Shown: positions 1 to 7,504, numbered from the stretch's first letter. The stretch is DNA of 11,034 nt from Planctomycetaceae bacterium (GCA_018694455.1 JABHNP010000320.1:1-11034); one strand, 5' to 3'. Notes: a model not told the origin generated them from the letters alone. A program made the numbers and translations.

Positions 1-1401
1 AGCCCACGCACACTTCTCGACAAAATTTGGGACAAGCATGTCGTCTGTACCCCGGCTGGTGAAAATACATTGCTGTATATAGATCGCCACCTCGTTCATG
101 AAGTGACGAGTCCTCAAGCGTTCGAGGGGCTTCGGTTGGCCGGCCGTTCGGTCCGGAGGCCCGAAGCAACTTTTGCGACGCCCGATCATAATGTGCCAAC
201 AACAGATCGTCGGTTACCAATCGCTGATCCAATTTCGAAACAGCAGATAGATACTTTACGAAACAATTGTGAGCAATTTGGCGTCCGGCTTTTTGACCTC
301 GGTGATGCAGATCAGGGGATTGTTCATGTTATTGGTCCAGAGTTAGGGATTACCCAACCTGGTATGACAGTCGTGTGTGGTGATAGCCACACTGCAACCC
401 ATGGTGCAATGGGAGCTCTTGCGTTTGGGATCGGCACAAGTGAGGTCGAGCATGTTCTGGCAACCCAGACACTCCGGCAAGCAAAGCCAAAATCATTAGA
501 GGTGCGAGTGGAAGGAAGCCTGCACAATGGTGTTACGGCGAAAGACCTTGTGCTCTATATCATTGGTCAACTTACAACGGAAGGAGGGACTGGATATGTC
601 ATTGAATATACCGGTGACTGTATTCGGGGTTTTGGTATGGAGCAGCGCATGACGGTCTGCAATATGTCCATCGAGGCTGGTGCCCGTGCGGGCATGATTG
701 CACCAGACACCATAACTTTTGATTACCTGCGGGGTCGTGACTTTGCACCAAAAGATTTTGAAAAAGCTGTTCGGGAATGGAAGACAATGCCGTCTGATGT
801 TGGAGCGGTATATGATCGTGTAGAGATCTTCAAATCGTCTGACGTTGTGCCACAAGTCACATGGGGAACAAATCCAGCACAGGTAGTGGGTGTTGATGCA
901 GCGGTCCCAGATGTGGCTGCATTAAGCGACCCTAATGACCGAACATCAGGAGAAAGAGCCCTCGAGTACATGGGCCTTTCTTCAGGTACGAAAATTACAG
1001 ACATACCATTAAACCGGGTTTTCATAGGATCATGTACGAATAGTCGTATTGAGGACTTGCGAGCTGCTGCCGATGTTATTCGTGGATACCACATTTCAAG
1101 TGATGTGCATGCTATGGTTGTCCCAGGTAGTGGTCGTGTAAAACGACAGGCTGAAGAAGAGGGCCTCGACAGAGTATTTACTGAAGCTGGTTTTGAATGG
1201 CGAGAAGCTGGATGTAGCATGTGTCTGGGGATGAATCCGGATACGCTTTCACCAGGTCAACGATGTGCCTCGACCAGTAATCGGAATTTTGAGGGAAGGC
1301 AAGGGAAGGGTGGCCGCACGCATCTTGTCTCACCAGCTATGGCAGCCGCAGCAGCAGTTGAAGGGCACTTCGTCGATATTCGAGAATGGCAATATCAATA
1401 A
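1..1401 (+). CDS. leuC: 3-isopropylmalate dehydratase large subunit LeuC (5' end cut by window edge)
   Basis: Large subunit of isopropylmalate isomerase, which with LeuD converts 2-isopropylmalate to 3-isopropylmalate in leucine synthesis in the cytoplasm. The frame is open from base 1 (SPRTLLDKIWDKHVVC), the usual LeuC N-terminus. Only the start codon and about one residue seem missing, so the TTG at 70 is not the start. Visible residues number 466, the normal family length. The aconitase-type [4Fe-4S] cysteines are present at visible residues 345 (SCTNSR), 405 and 408 (GCSMC). They sit two below the E. coli numbering (347, 407, 410), which agrees with two missing residues. Other family blocks are the GDSHTATHGAMGALAFGIGTSE stretch (visible residues about 124-145), and MEQRMTVCNMSIEAGA. 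It ends 40 bp before leuD and is surely co-transcribed with it. The fold and reaction are established for the family; nothing here is odd. Confidence 0.97.
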   Translation, partial: SPRTLLDKIWDKHVVCTPAGENTLLYIDRHLVHEVTSPQAFEGLRLAGRSVRRPEATFATPDHNVPTTDRRLPIADPISKQQIDTLRNNCEQFGVRLFDLGDADQGIVHVIGPELGITQPGMTVVCGDSHTATHGAMGALAFGIGTSEVEHVLATQTLRQAKPKSLEVRVEGSLHNGVTAKDLVLYIIGQLTTEGGTGYVIEYTGDCIRGFGMEQRMTVCNMSIEAGARAGMIAPDTITFDYLRGRDFAPKDFEKAVREWKTMPSDVGAVYDRVEIFKSSDVVPQVTWGTNPAQVVGVDAAVPDVAALSDPNDRTSGERALEYMGLSSGTKITDIPLNRVFIGSCTNSRIEDLRAAADVIRGYHISSDVHAMVVPGSGRVKRQAEEEGLDRVFTEAGFEWREAGCSMCLGMNPDTLSPGQRCASTSNRNFEGRQGKGGRTHLVSPAMAAAAAVEGHFVDIREWQYQ

Positions 1402-1441
1402 TTGAGCGGTATTTTCCCGTTTAGACTGAAAGGGTTTTTTT

Positions 1442-2065
1442 GTGCAGTCTTTTACTTTGCATTCAGGTGTTGTGGTCGCAATGGACCGCGCAAATGTGGA
1501 TACGGACCAGATAATTCCGAAGCAGTTTCTGAAGCGAATAGAGCGGACTGGTTTCGGTCAATTTTTGTTTAATGATTGGAGATTTCGAGAAGATGGAACT
1601 CCGGATCCACAGTTCGAACTAAATCTCCCAGAGGCAAAAGGCGCTACAATACTACTAGCGAGGCGGAACTTTGGGTGTGGTTCGAGTCGAGAACATGCTC
1701 CCTGGTCTTTGGCTGATTATGGTTTTCGATGCGTAATTGCACCTACATTCGCTGACATTTTTTATTCCAACTGTTTCTCGAATGGTATTCTGCCAATTCG
1801 GCTTTCTGAAGAAGATGTTGATCAGTTGTTTCAGCTAGCAAACGTAGCAAAAAGGAGTGGCTCGGGTCAGTACGAATTGAGTGTTGACCTTAATGAGTGC
1901 ACGCTGTCAGATAAACAAGGTTTTCAGCGAACGTTTGAAGTCGAGCCATTCCGAAAACGTTGTCTCCTGGAGGGCCTCGATAACATCTCTCTGGCGTTGC
2001 AGCATACAGACGAGATCAGTGCTTGGGAAAAGTCGCAAGGTCTACCCCCGATTGCGTCTAGCTGA
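1442..2065 (+). CDS. leuD: 3-isopropylmalate dehydratase small subunit LeuD
   Basis: Small (swivel-domain) subunit of isopropylmalate isomerase, partner of LeuC just upstream. At 207 residues it has the usual bacterial length. Family blocks are DTDQIIPKQFLK (residues 20-31), RRNFGCGSSREHAPW (74-88), which forms part of the substrate pocket, and FADIFYSNCFSNGILPI (103-119). The start is a GTG at 1442. It is supported by a purine-rich AAAGGG at 1429-1434, seven bases upstream, and by homology beginning right there (MQSFTLHSGVVVAMDRANVDTD). The 40-bp gap to leuC contains no obvious terminator, so a leuCD operon is expected. The extra residues at the C-terminus (after about 195) are weakly conserved in the family. 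Confidence 0.97.
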   Translation: MQSFTLHSGVVVAMDRANVDTDQIIPKQFLKRIERTGFGQFLFNDWRFREDGTPDPQFELNLPEAKGATILLARRNFGCGSSREHAPWSLADYGFRCVIAPTFADIFYSNCFSNGILPIRLSEEDVDQLFQLANVAKRSGSGQYELSVDLNECTLSDKQGFQRTFEVEPFRKRCLLEGLDNISLALQHTDEISAWEKSQGLPPIASS

Positions 2066-2131
2066 GAATGTAATCGCTTCAAAAATGGTTGTGACGCACC
2101 TTGGAAGAATTGAGAGAGGGGCTACTACGAA

Positions 2132-2452
2132 ATGACACATTCTCGACGTCAAAAAATCGAGTCGATGTTGCAGGATGAACCTGACGATATTTTTCTACGA
2201 TATAGTCTGGCCTTACTTATGGAAGCAGATGGTGAATGGGAGGCCGCAATTGATGTATTGCAGGAATTGGCACGAAACACTCCACCATATGTTCCTGCCT
2301 ACCAGATGGCAGCGCAGCACCTTGTCAAATACGGCAAGCCTGATGATGCCCGTCGTGCTCTTCGTGAAGGGATTGAAGAAGCCCGCCGACAGAATCTTTC
2401 TCATGCTGCCGGTGAGATGGCTGAACTGCTCGTGTCCATTGGTGACAGCTAG
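2132..2452 (+). CDS. small tetratricopeptide-repeat (TPR) protein
   Basis: A 106-residue, all-helical protein with at least two TPR-like helix pairs, around residues 18-50 (FLRYSLALLMEADGEWEAAI) and 54-87 (VPAYQMAAQHLVKYGKPDDA). The spacing of small and aromatic residues (Y24, A27, A39, A60, A73) fits TPRs, which mediate protein-protein contacts. There is no signal peptide or membrane segment, so it should be cytoplasmic. A good ribosome-binding site (GAGAGAGGGG, about 2112-2121) precedes the ATG at 2132. It follows leuD by 66 bp on the same strand and may be the last gene of the leuCD operon. I recall similar short proteins as conserved in planctomycetes, but no specific function is known to me, and a role in leucine synthesis would be guesswork. 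Confidence 0.85.
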   Translation: MTHSRRQKIESMLQDEPDDIFLRYSLALLMEADGEWEAAIDVLQELARNTPPYVPAYQMAAQHLVKYGKPDDARRALREGIEEARRQNLSHAAGEMAELLVSIGDS

Positions 2453-2455
2453 AGG

Positions 2456-3502
2456 CTAATGAGTCGTTTCCTCAAAAACGGGTGCTGGCTCTGCTGCTTC
2501 AGAGCCTTGTGTGACCACAAATCCCAATTCCTTTATCATCTGATAATCAGCTTCAGGAAGCTGGCCCTCCGTGGTGAGGTAGTCACCGACAAAGATTGAA
2601 TTTGCTGCATACAGGCCGAGTGGCTGAAGGCTGCCAAGGTGAATTTCTCGGCCTCCGGCAATCCGGATTTCTGCAGCAGGGTTCACAAGACGCATCATTG
2701 CAAGGCCTCGTAAACAATCGCGGGGTGATATTTCATTGACGTCTTCAAGAGGTGTGCCGTCGATTGAATTCAAAAAATTGAGTGGAATTGATTCGACGTC
2801 CATTTCTTTTAAAGCAAATGCCATCTCGATGAGATCATCGGTGGTCTCTCCCATCCCCATAATGCCACCACTGCATAATTGGAGACCGGCTGATCGACAT
2901 GCTTGAAGCGTTGCAACCCGATCAGCATATGTGTGCGTGCTGCAGACTTCTTCATAGTGTCTCTCACTCGTATTGAGATTATGGTTGACTTTGTCAACTC
3001 CGGCTGCTGCGAGTTTCGTAGCTTGTGCAGGTGTCAATAGACCAAGACACGCGCAAACGTTGAGGTCGTACTGTTCTTTTATCTGTGGTACTACCGAGCA
3101 AACAAAATCAATTTCTTTTTCCGAAGGGCCGCGAGCTGAGATCACGATACAAAATGTTTTTGACTGTCGTTCATTCGCGAGGCGAGCTGCTTCGAGAAGC
3201 TTTGGGACGGAGAGCAGGTTGTATCGTGGGATTTCTGCTTCAGAAACCTTTGACTGCGAACAATAGCCACAATCCTCTGGACAGAGACCACTCTTCGCAT
3301 TCATGAGAAAAAAGAGTTGGACGGTGTTACCAAAAAAATGGTGCCGGACTCGATATGTAGCAGCGAGGAGGTTGAGTATTTCTTCGTCTGAAGAATTAAG
3401 GACTTCCCGAGCTTCTTCTTTCTTGAGGCTGTGGCCTGAGAGCACGCTGGTTGCCATCTGGTGCCAGCGTAGAGCTGGTTCGGTTGCAGAGTGACCTGTC
3501 AT
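2456..3502 (-). CDS. bioB: biotin synthase BioB
   Basis: Radical-SAM enzyme that inserts sulfur into dethiobiotin, the last step of biotin synthesis. The radical-SAM motif CxxxCxxC is complete at C74, C78 and C81 (CPEDCGYC). The ligands of the auxiliary [2Fe-2S] cluster are also recognisable: C118 (FCIVISARGPS), C150 (VCACLGLL), C210 (LQLCSGGIMGMGET) and R285 (AGGRE). They match the E. coli ligands C97, C128, C188 and R260. The GVDKVNHNLNTS block (168-179) is typical, and overall the sequence resembles the Bacillus-like branch of BioB. At 348 residues it is slightly long, through an N-terminal extension of about 25 residues and a weakly conserved tail. The ATG at 3502 is supported by AAGGAA a few bases upstream. 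It converges on the TPR gene with 3 bp between stops. No other bio gene is in the window, and I see no clear BirA operator upstream. Confidence 0.97.
   Translation of the reverse strand: MTGHSATEPALRWHQMATSVLSGHSLKKEEAREVLNSSDEEILNLLAATYRVRHHFFGNTVQLFFLMNAKSGLCPEDCGYCSQSKVSEAEIPRYNLLSVPKLLEAARLANERQSKTFCIVISARGPSEKEIDFVCSVVPQIKEQYDLNVCACLGLLTPAQATKLAAAGVDKVNHNLNTSERHYEEVCSTHTYADRVATLQACRSAGLQLCSGGIMGMGETTDDLIEMAFALKEMDVESIPLNFLNSIDGTPLEDVNEISPRDCLRGLAMMRLVNPAAEIRIAGGREIHLGSLQPLGLYAANSIFVGDYLTTEGQLPEADYQMIKELGFVVTQGSEAAEPAPVFEETTH
2487..2506 (+). terminator. possible terminator hairpin for the leuCD-TPR transcript
   Basis: A 7-bp perfect stem GGCTCTG / CAGAGCC encloses a 6-nt loop, 34 bases past the TPR stop codon and inside the 3' end of the convergent bioB. 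It is followed only by a weak U stretch (TTGTG), so it is at best a poor intrinsic terminator. The stem may simply reflect the alanine- and glutamate-rich BioB tail it encodes. Confidence 0.2.
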
Positions 3503-3971
3503 AAGATTCCTTTTGAAGACATAACAATAGAATTCAGGGTAGTAACGTAGTAATAGTTTTAAACGGAAAAGAAGTTATACGGTTTTTTTGGTTTCCTCTC
3601 ATTGCCGTAACGTAACGGTTGGCAGTTTGCAGTCAATTACCGGGCCCGGAACGCCTCTTGTGCGTCTCTCTTTTGCAATCTTTGCGGAAACGTCCGGTCG
3701 AAGTGGGTAGAAAGTAGGTGTCGACTCAGTCGGGGTTAGAACTTCTAGAGATCGAACGCTTCGAGTGGCTGATAGTGGAAATAAAAGAAATTTATTTCCT
3801 GTAAGAGAGGCCGGTGACTTCGTGAATCGGTTACTCAAATCCAAGAATTAGTCGTTCGGTATCTTCTTTGAAGTCTGCCCTCTTTTTAAATAGTTGAGAC
3901 CACATTGGAAGTTGAATATGGCAACGAGAACTCTACAGAGATGGCTTATGAGAATTCCATGTTTTCCAGTA

Positions 3972-4352
3972 TCAAGTGTGTTCTGGCTTTGATTTGTCGT
4001 ACAACGCCGCTCTTGATGAAACAAGCCGTTGCCTTTTGTGTGATTTTGGTAGTGAAGCAAGTTGGCCATGAAATTGCAGTCGGCGATCATCAATAGACGT
4101 GAGTAACGGTTCCACTAGTTCATTTTGTTCGATCGCGCATCTTTCAAACTGCTCATGGTCAGGAAACACTTCATCAATTACTTCGACTCCAAGAGCACGA
4201 ATGACACACCGAGCATCATTGATATTGATCTCGTAGCTATCAAACACTCGCAGCGTGCAGGCTATTTCTGCATGATTGGAGCGGTGCACTCGTTTTTCAA
4301 AAACTGTGTTCGGTGATGTGTTTGTTATTCGTGTCATGTTGCTATGTTTCAC
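3972..4352 (-). CDS. hypothetical protein, possibly a real small gene or gene remnant
   Basis: A frame of 126 codons starting with GTG at 4352; an ATG five codons in (4337) is an alternative start. I do not recognise the family. The middle (residues about 29-92, including ALGVEVIDEVFPDHEQFE) uses many G-starting codons (GAT GCT, GTC, GAA GTA, GAT GAA GTG) and is acidic and hydrophobic in an alternating way, as in real proteins. The first 25 and last 30 residues look less protein-like (Asn/Thr- and Lys/Arg/Ser-rich, ending in KSKPEHT). This could mean a real short protein with disordered ends, or a decayed gene whose frame is only partly intact. No clear ribosome-binding site, signal peptide or membrane segment is visible. 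It sits alone in a gene-poor interval. Confidence 0.35.
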   Translation of the reverse strand: MKHSNMTRITNTSPNTVFEKRVHRSNHAEIACTLRVFDSYEININDARCVIRALGVEVIDEVFPDHEQFERCAIEQNELVEPLLTSIDDRRLQFHGQLASLPKSHKRQRLVSSRAALYDKSKPEHT

Positions 4353-4560
4353 AAAGTTGTTTTGAATTTAGGTAAGTCCATAACCAAGTTACCGAAGAGG
4401 TTGTTTGCCTATGAACATGTATGTGCAGATGGCGTGCCGTTTCAAAAATAAAAACTACAGCAAGGAGAAGGGGTTACGTCTGGTGTAATCGCCCTACTTT
4501 AACGCTTTACAAGCTGAGTCGGCTCTGTGTTGTCCCTATTTTCACTTAGCCAGCTATTTA

Positions 4561-4599
4561 CATTAGAACTTTTTGAAACTTTTTCAAAAAGTTCTAATG
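4561..4599. repeat. perfect 18-bp inverted repeat with 3-nt loop
   Basis: The left arm CATTAGAACTTTTTGAAA (4561-4578) is matched exactly by its reverse complement (4582-4599), with only CTT between them. It lies 51 bp past the stop codon of the minus-strand UVR-motif gene and could stop or protect that transcript. However, the stem is AT-rich and no U-tract follows it on either strand, unlike a standard intrinsic terminator. A small palindromic mobile repeat (REP/MITE type), a protein-binding palindrome or an mRNA-stabilising 3' hairpin are alternatives. The structure is directly visible; the role is unknown. Confidence 0.9.
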
Positions 4600-4649
4600 G
4601 CCTGGCAATAAGCAGTCAGTATTATCGTAAACCCGCACGTTACTCAGAT

Positions 4650-5402
4650 TTAATCACCCAGTGGTCGGGTTGGTTCAATGACTTGCATCTGATCACGTAA
4701 TTGTGCAGCGAGTTCGTAGTTCTCAGATTTTACAGCTTCTGCGAGTTGCTCATCGAGAGTGTTGCCTAGTTCGTACCGCTTGCGAACACTTTCTCGCATA
4801 TCACGAAGACGAATGACAAGTTCATCCGTGTCAAATTGATCTTCAGCGTCATATTGAAGGAATAGGTCATGGAAAGATTCCAATCCTCTATTTATTTCGG
4901 CAATAGCAGGTTCTGGTCCATCCTCATCAAGGGCAGCAAGTGCACCAGCCTGAATTCTGTGGAAGAGTACAAAAGGTCGGTACTGCTCGTGTGATAGTAT
5001 CCATTCCTCGTCGGGTGAATGCTCTCTGACGAAATCCATGAAGGCAAGGCTGTGGTCAGCATCTTTGACGGCGCTGCCGTATTCTCGCAGAGACAGCCAG
5101 CAGAGTCGTCTGTGGTAGTACTGGACAAACTCTCGGTCAGACTCCGTGCATTGTTCTGATGAGAGTTCAAATTCTTCACCCTCGCGCACAACTTCACCAA
5201 CGAGGTAGTCAAAATACGTTTCGGCACCGTGCGGCTTGGTGCCATCTGGTCGTAGGTCAATCTCCATCTGTAAAAGCCCCATATCCACCCGCATCTGCAG
5301 AAGTTCGCGACCGTCGGAGGCGGTTATACGCCGTGCATTGACTTCTCCGGGTACGTAATCCCATCCTTCTATGATCGAGTCGATATCTTGCGACGATGGC
5401 AT
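4650..5402 (-). CDS. UvrB/UvrC-motif (UVR domain) protein with helical-repeat-like body
   Basis: A 250-residue protein without signal peptide, presumably cytoplasmic. Residues about 215-240 (LDEQLAEAVKSENYELAAQL, then RDQM) form a UVR motif. This helical hairpin joins UvrB to UvrC and also occurs in Clp-linked adaptors such as McsA. The rest lacks helicase or nuclease motifs, so it is not UvrB or UvrC. Residues 1-70 contain a start like GWDYVPGEVNARRI and a short beta-type segment (LLQMRVDMGLLQMEIDLRPDG). Residues about 90-180 are helical and TPR-like. Similar stand-alone UVR-motif proteins are, from memory, common in planctomycetes; the function is not established. The ATG at 5402 is the first start; upstream is only a weak purine stretch (AGAGAAA). 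arfB lies upstream on the same strand, 133 bp away, so co-transcription is possible but not certain. Confidence 0.85.
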   Translation of the reverse strand: MPSSQDIDSIIEGWDYVPGEVNARRITASDGRELLQMRVDMGLLQMEIDLRPDGTKPHGAETYFDYLVGEVVREGEEFELSSEQCTESDREFVQYYHRRLCWLSLREYGSAVKDADHSLAFMDFVREHSPDEEWILSHEQYRPFVLFHRIQAGALAALDEDGPEPAIAEINRGLESFHDLFLQYDAEDQFDTDELVIRLRDMRESVRKRYELGNTLDEQLAEAVKSENYELAAQLRDQMQVIEPTRPLGD

Positions 5403-5535
5403 GGCGTATTTCTCTAGGACAGGTTGCCTTCAAATTGCAACAACATTAAAGAATGTTAATTCTCTATTTTACCAAATAGGAGCGTGCTCTAATAGAAGTA
5501 TACCATTCGCTCGCTGATTGTCGGCTTGAAACCTC

Positions 5536-5967
5536 CTAGTCTGTTATTTTTCTTCGGAGTTTTTTAGTTGCACTCCGAGATTTTTTTCTCTCGAGACGCC
5601 TAGTTTTTGATGCACGGGTGGGTTGTGTTGCTCGCCGGGTTTTCGGTGAATCGATTGCTTTAATAAGAAGTGCTGAGAGTTTTGCGAGGCAGTCGTTGAT
5701 GTTCCGGTTTTGTTCTCGAAACCGTTGGCTTGTGAGAACAAGTTCTCCGGCAGTTGTGGCACGACTTCCAGCCTGAGCATGGAGTCGCCGAGCTATTGCT
5801 GGAGAAAGAAAGTCGGCCTGTCGTATATTGATGCGAAGCTCTGCTCTTGAGTTTGTTTTGTTAACATGTTGTCCGCCCGGGCCTTGGCTCCGTGAGAATT
5901 GCCAACGGATCGCGTGGGCCGGAATACAAGTATTTCCTATGCGAATTGATTTTTCGTTACGAGGCAT
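5536..5967 (-). CDS. arfB: ArfB/YaeJ-type peptidyl-tRNA hydrolase, ribosome rescue factor
   Basis: A class-I release-factor-like protein that lacks codon-recognition domains and frees nascent chains from ribosomes stalled on mRNAs without a stop codon. The catalytic GGQ motif is intact at residues 31-33 in the block FSRSQGPGGQHVNKTNSRAE. At 143 residues it matches ArfB and is far shorter than RF1/RF2. From about residue 108 to the end is a strongly basic tail (RASKTRRLERKKSRSATKK region). In known ArfB this tail enters the empty mRNA channel and senses the missing mRNA. The start ATG at 5967 gives the usual N-terminus, but no strong Shine-Dalgarno sequence precedes it. It is divergent from the PQQ-propeller gene, with 91 bp between the starts. 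The alternative mitochondrial-type ICT1 naming describes the same family. Confidence 0.93.
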   Translation of the reverse strand: MPRNEKSIRIGNTCIPAHAIRWQFSRSQGPGGQHVNKTNSRAELRINIRQADFLSPAIARRLHAQAGSRATTAGELVLTSQRFREQNRNINDCLAKLSALLIKAIDSPKTRRATQPTRASKTRRLERKKSRSATKKLRRKITD

Positions 5968-6058
5968 ATTGGTTCGGCTTTCATACTAAGATGATAAGAT
6001 AATACCCTCGATGTGTGCGATATGACTTGATGACTGTAGGAAGGGACAACATTTTCCA

Positions 6059-7504
6059 ATGTGTGTAGCGGGGCCACTTCTGTCGAGGTCAACACTGTAT
6101 TGCCTGATCGGTGTCGTGATGTTTGGGAGTATATTCGAAAGCGGATTTCCCCAAGCTGTTCGAGGTGCGGAGGAGCCGAGTGGGGGGGGGGGGCCGATTT
6201 TGGCAGCTAGGTCTGCTGAGGAATGGCCTGTGTTTCTGGGGCCAACCGGGAATGGGCGGAGTGGGCTACAGGGGCTGGTCGTGCCGTGGGAAGAACAGGG
6301 GCCACGAGTTTGTTGGACAATTGAGCTTGGCGAGGGATATTGTGGTCCATCGGTCGCGAAGGGGCTTGCGGTTGTGTTCGATCGAGTCGCGGGCAAAGAG
6401 CGACTGCGATGCCTCAAGGCAGACACTGGCCATGTTGTTTGGGAAGAAAATAATCCAACCTCATATGTCGACATGTTCGGCTACGACGGAGGCCCGCGTT
6501 CAACACCAATAATAGTTGATGACTACGTTATTACGTATGGTGCAGCAGGGCTATTGGAATGCCGCTTGCTGTCGGAAGGTAAGCTTCAGTGGAAGGTTGA
6601 GGCATCGGCTGATTTTCATGTCGTAGCCAATTTTTTTGGTGTTGGTGCATCGCCCGTCGTTTACCAACAAGCCTCAGGAGCACGGAGGCAGCTTGTTATT
6701 GTTCAGGTTGGAGGAAGTCCTGCTGGTGGACTGCCCGCGGATCCACAACGACTTGACCTTGTGAAAGGCCTTAATAGTGGATTGGTCGCGTTCGATATCA
6801 AGACTGGTGAGGAAGTGTGGCGGACAAGTAATGAATTAGCTAGTTACAGCACTCCTCTCCTAAGAAATTTTGGCGGAAAAAATCGATTGCTTGCATGGAT
6901 GCGTGATCAGTTGTTACTTGTCGATCCTGAGTCGGGTGCTGTAAAAGACTCGTTTTCTTGGCGAGCAGATGAATTGTTTAGTGTTGTTGCCGCAAGTCCT
7001 GTGGTGCGTGGGACTGAGGTGCTTCTTTCGGAGACATATGGGGGAGGAAGCGTATTGCTTGACGTTGAGGCTGACTCGTTTGTTGAGCAACGTCGAGATC
7101 CCCCGCGTAGCCGTCACAGGAATTCGTTGCGTTGCCACTGGGCGACTCCAGTGAGACATGACGGTTGTGTCTACGGCACAACGGGGCGTAACTCAGGCGA
7201 CGCTTTGTTTGTTTGTGCGGATTGGAAGACAGGGGAATTGTATTGGAAAGAGCCTGGTCTTGGACGATCAAGTTGTGTACTTGTGGATGGCTGCTTGGTT
7301 GTGTTGAGTGAGTTTGGTGAACTGCTCGTCATCAAAGCTTCTCGTGACACATGTGAAATTATTTGCCGTGCCGATCTTAAAGACAGCAGTAGTGGAGAGG
7401 CGTTGCTGCAACCACCATGCTGGGCGGCGCCGGTTGTTGCGTACGGGTATCTCTATGTCCGTGGTGCGGGCAGGCTTGTCTGTATCGATCTTTTAGGCCG
7501 GTAG
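6059..7504 (+). CDS. secreted PQQ-like beta-propeller repeat protein
   Basis: A 481-residue predicted exported protein of the BamB/PQQ-like WD-type propeller superfamily, which planctomycetes carry in many copies. Residues 1-37 look like a signal peptide (hydrophobic CLIGVVMFGSIF, cleavage near VRGA/EEP). The mature part opens with EEWPVFLGPTGNGRSG (54-69), the start I associate with this planctomycete group. Propeller blades show the usual 'dictated by TG..W' pattern: CLKADTGHVVWEE, GKLQWKVEA, AFDIKTGEEVWRT, DPESGAVKDSF and DWKTGELYWKE; YDGGPRSTP is also typical. No cofactor or enzyme domain is evident, so the role (scaffold, binding protein or degenerate dehydrogenase) is open. The ATG at 6059 is the first start after an in-frame stop at 6023; an AGGAAGGG stretch lies 13 bases upstream. 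Codons 42-45 are an unbroken run of 12 G, a possible slippage site. Confidence 0.9.
   Translation: MCVAGPLLSRSTLYCLIGVVMFGSIFESGFPQAVRGAEEPSGGGGPILAARSAEEWPVFLGPTGNGRSGLQGLVVPWEEQGPRVCWTIELGEGYCGPSVAKGLAVVFDRVAGKERLRCLKADTGHVVWEENNPTSYVDMFGYDGGPRSTPIIVDDYVITYGAAGLLECRLLSEGKLQWKVEASADFHVVANFFGVGASPVVYQQASGARRQLVIVQVGGSPAGGLPADPQRLDLVKGLNSGLVAFDIKTGEEVWRTSNELASYSTPLLRNFGGKNRLLAWMRDQLLLVDPESGAVKDSFSWRADELFSVVAASPVVRGTEVLLSETYGGGSVLLDVEADSFVEQRRDPPRSRHRNSLRCHWATPVRHDGCVYGTTGRNSGDALFVCADWKTGELYWKEPGLGRSSCVLVDGCLVVLSEFGELLVIKASRDTCEIICRADLKDSSSGEALLQPPCWAAPVVAYGYLYVRGAGRLVCIDLLGR
6182..6193 (+). repeat. 12-base G homopolymer inside the PQQ-propeller gene
   Basis: Twelve consecutive G encode Gly-Gly-Gly-Gly at residues 42-45, between the signal peptide and the propeller domain. 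At this length the family-like frame downstream (WPVFLGPTGNGRSG) is correct. Gain or loss of one or two G would shift the frame and remove the mature protein. Such a tract can arise by chance, be a sequencing artefact, or act as a contingency (phase-variation) switch. Confidence 0.95.

Larger units (their letters stand above)
3503..4649. other. gene-poor interval between bioB and the UVR-motif gene
   Basis: About 1.15 kb with no confidently identified gene. It should hold the bioB promoter next to 3503, but I could not pick a convincing -35/-10 pair. The only reading frame with a coding-like codon pattern is on the minus strand at 3972-4352 (listed separately). Two other minus-strand frames, 3599-3844 and 3848-4093, are rich in Ser, Thr, Pro, Arg and Asn and look accidental. 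A perfect long inverted repeat lies at 4561-4599 (listed separately). No transposase fragment, tRNA or CRISPR repeat was seen. Degraded genes or a short non-coding RNA are possible. Confidence 0.6.

Noticed and set aside
70..72. TTG at 70 as the leuC start
   Set aside because: The frame upstream to base 1 encodes the conserved LeuC N-terminus, so the gene begins before the window.
723..1220. 165-codon minus-strand frame inside leuC
   Set aside because: It is antisense to a clear leuC and its composition (Ser, Arg, Thr) is that of a shadow frame.
3599..3844. 81-codon minus-strand frame upstream of bioB
   Set aside because: Its composition (Ser, Thr, Pro, Arg) and codon pattern do not look coding, no family is recognised, and there is no clear ribosome-binding site.
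3848..4093. 81-codon minus-strand frame overlapping the hypothetical gene at 3972-4352
   Set aside because: It is rich in Asn, His, Cys and Gln without domain-like pattern and overlaps a better candidate. It could be a frameshifted continuation of that candidate, but nothing supports this.
4465..4545. tRNA-like look of the stretch around CGCTTTACAAGCTGAGTCGGC
   Set aside because: An anticodon-like TTTACAA loop is flanked by only two pairing bases, and there is no T-loop GGTTCGA-like motif or acceptor stem, so it is not a tRNA or a convincing att remnant.
5442..5457. Small inverted repeat AACATT-AAAG-AATGTT between arfB and the UVR-motif gene
   Set aside because: Six-base AT-rich arms are expected by chance and no U-tract or regulatory context supports a function.
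5551..5588. Hairpin TCGGAGT ... ACTCCGA followed by seven T on the plus strand
   Set aside because: It resembles an intrinsic terminator, but it lies inside the arfB coding tail and no plus-strand gene reads toward it.
5986..6474. 162-codon minus-strand frame opposite the PQQ-propeller start
   Set aside because: It is antisense to a well-supported secreted propeller; its Pro/Ser-rich sequence mirrors the Gly-rich coding strand.
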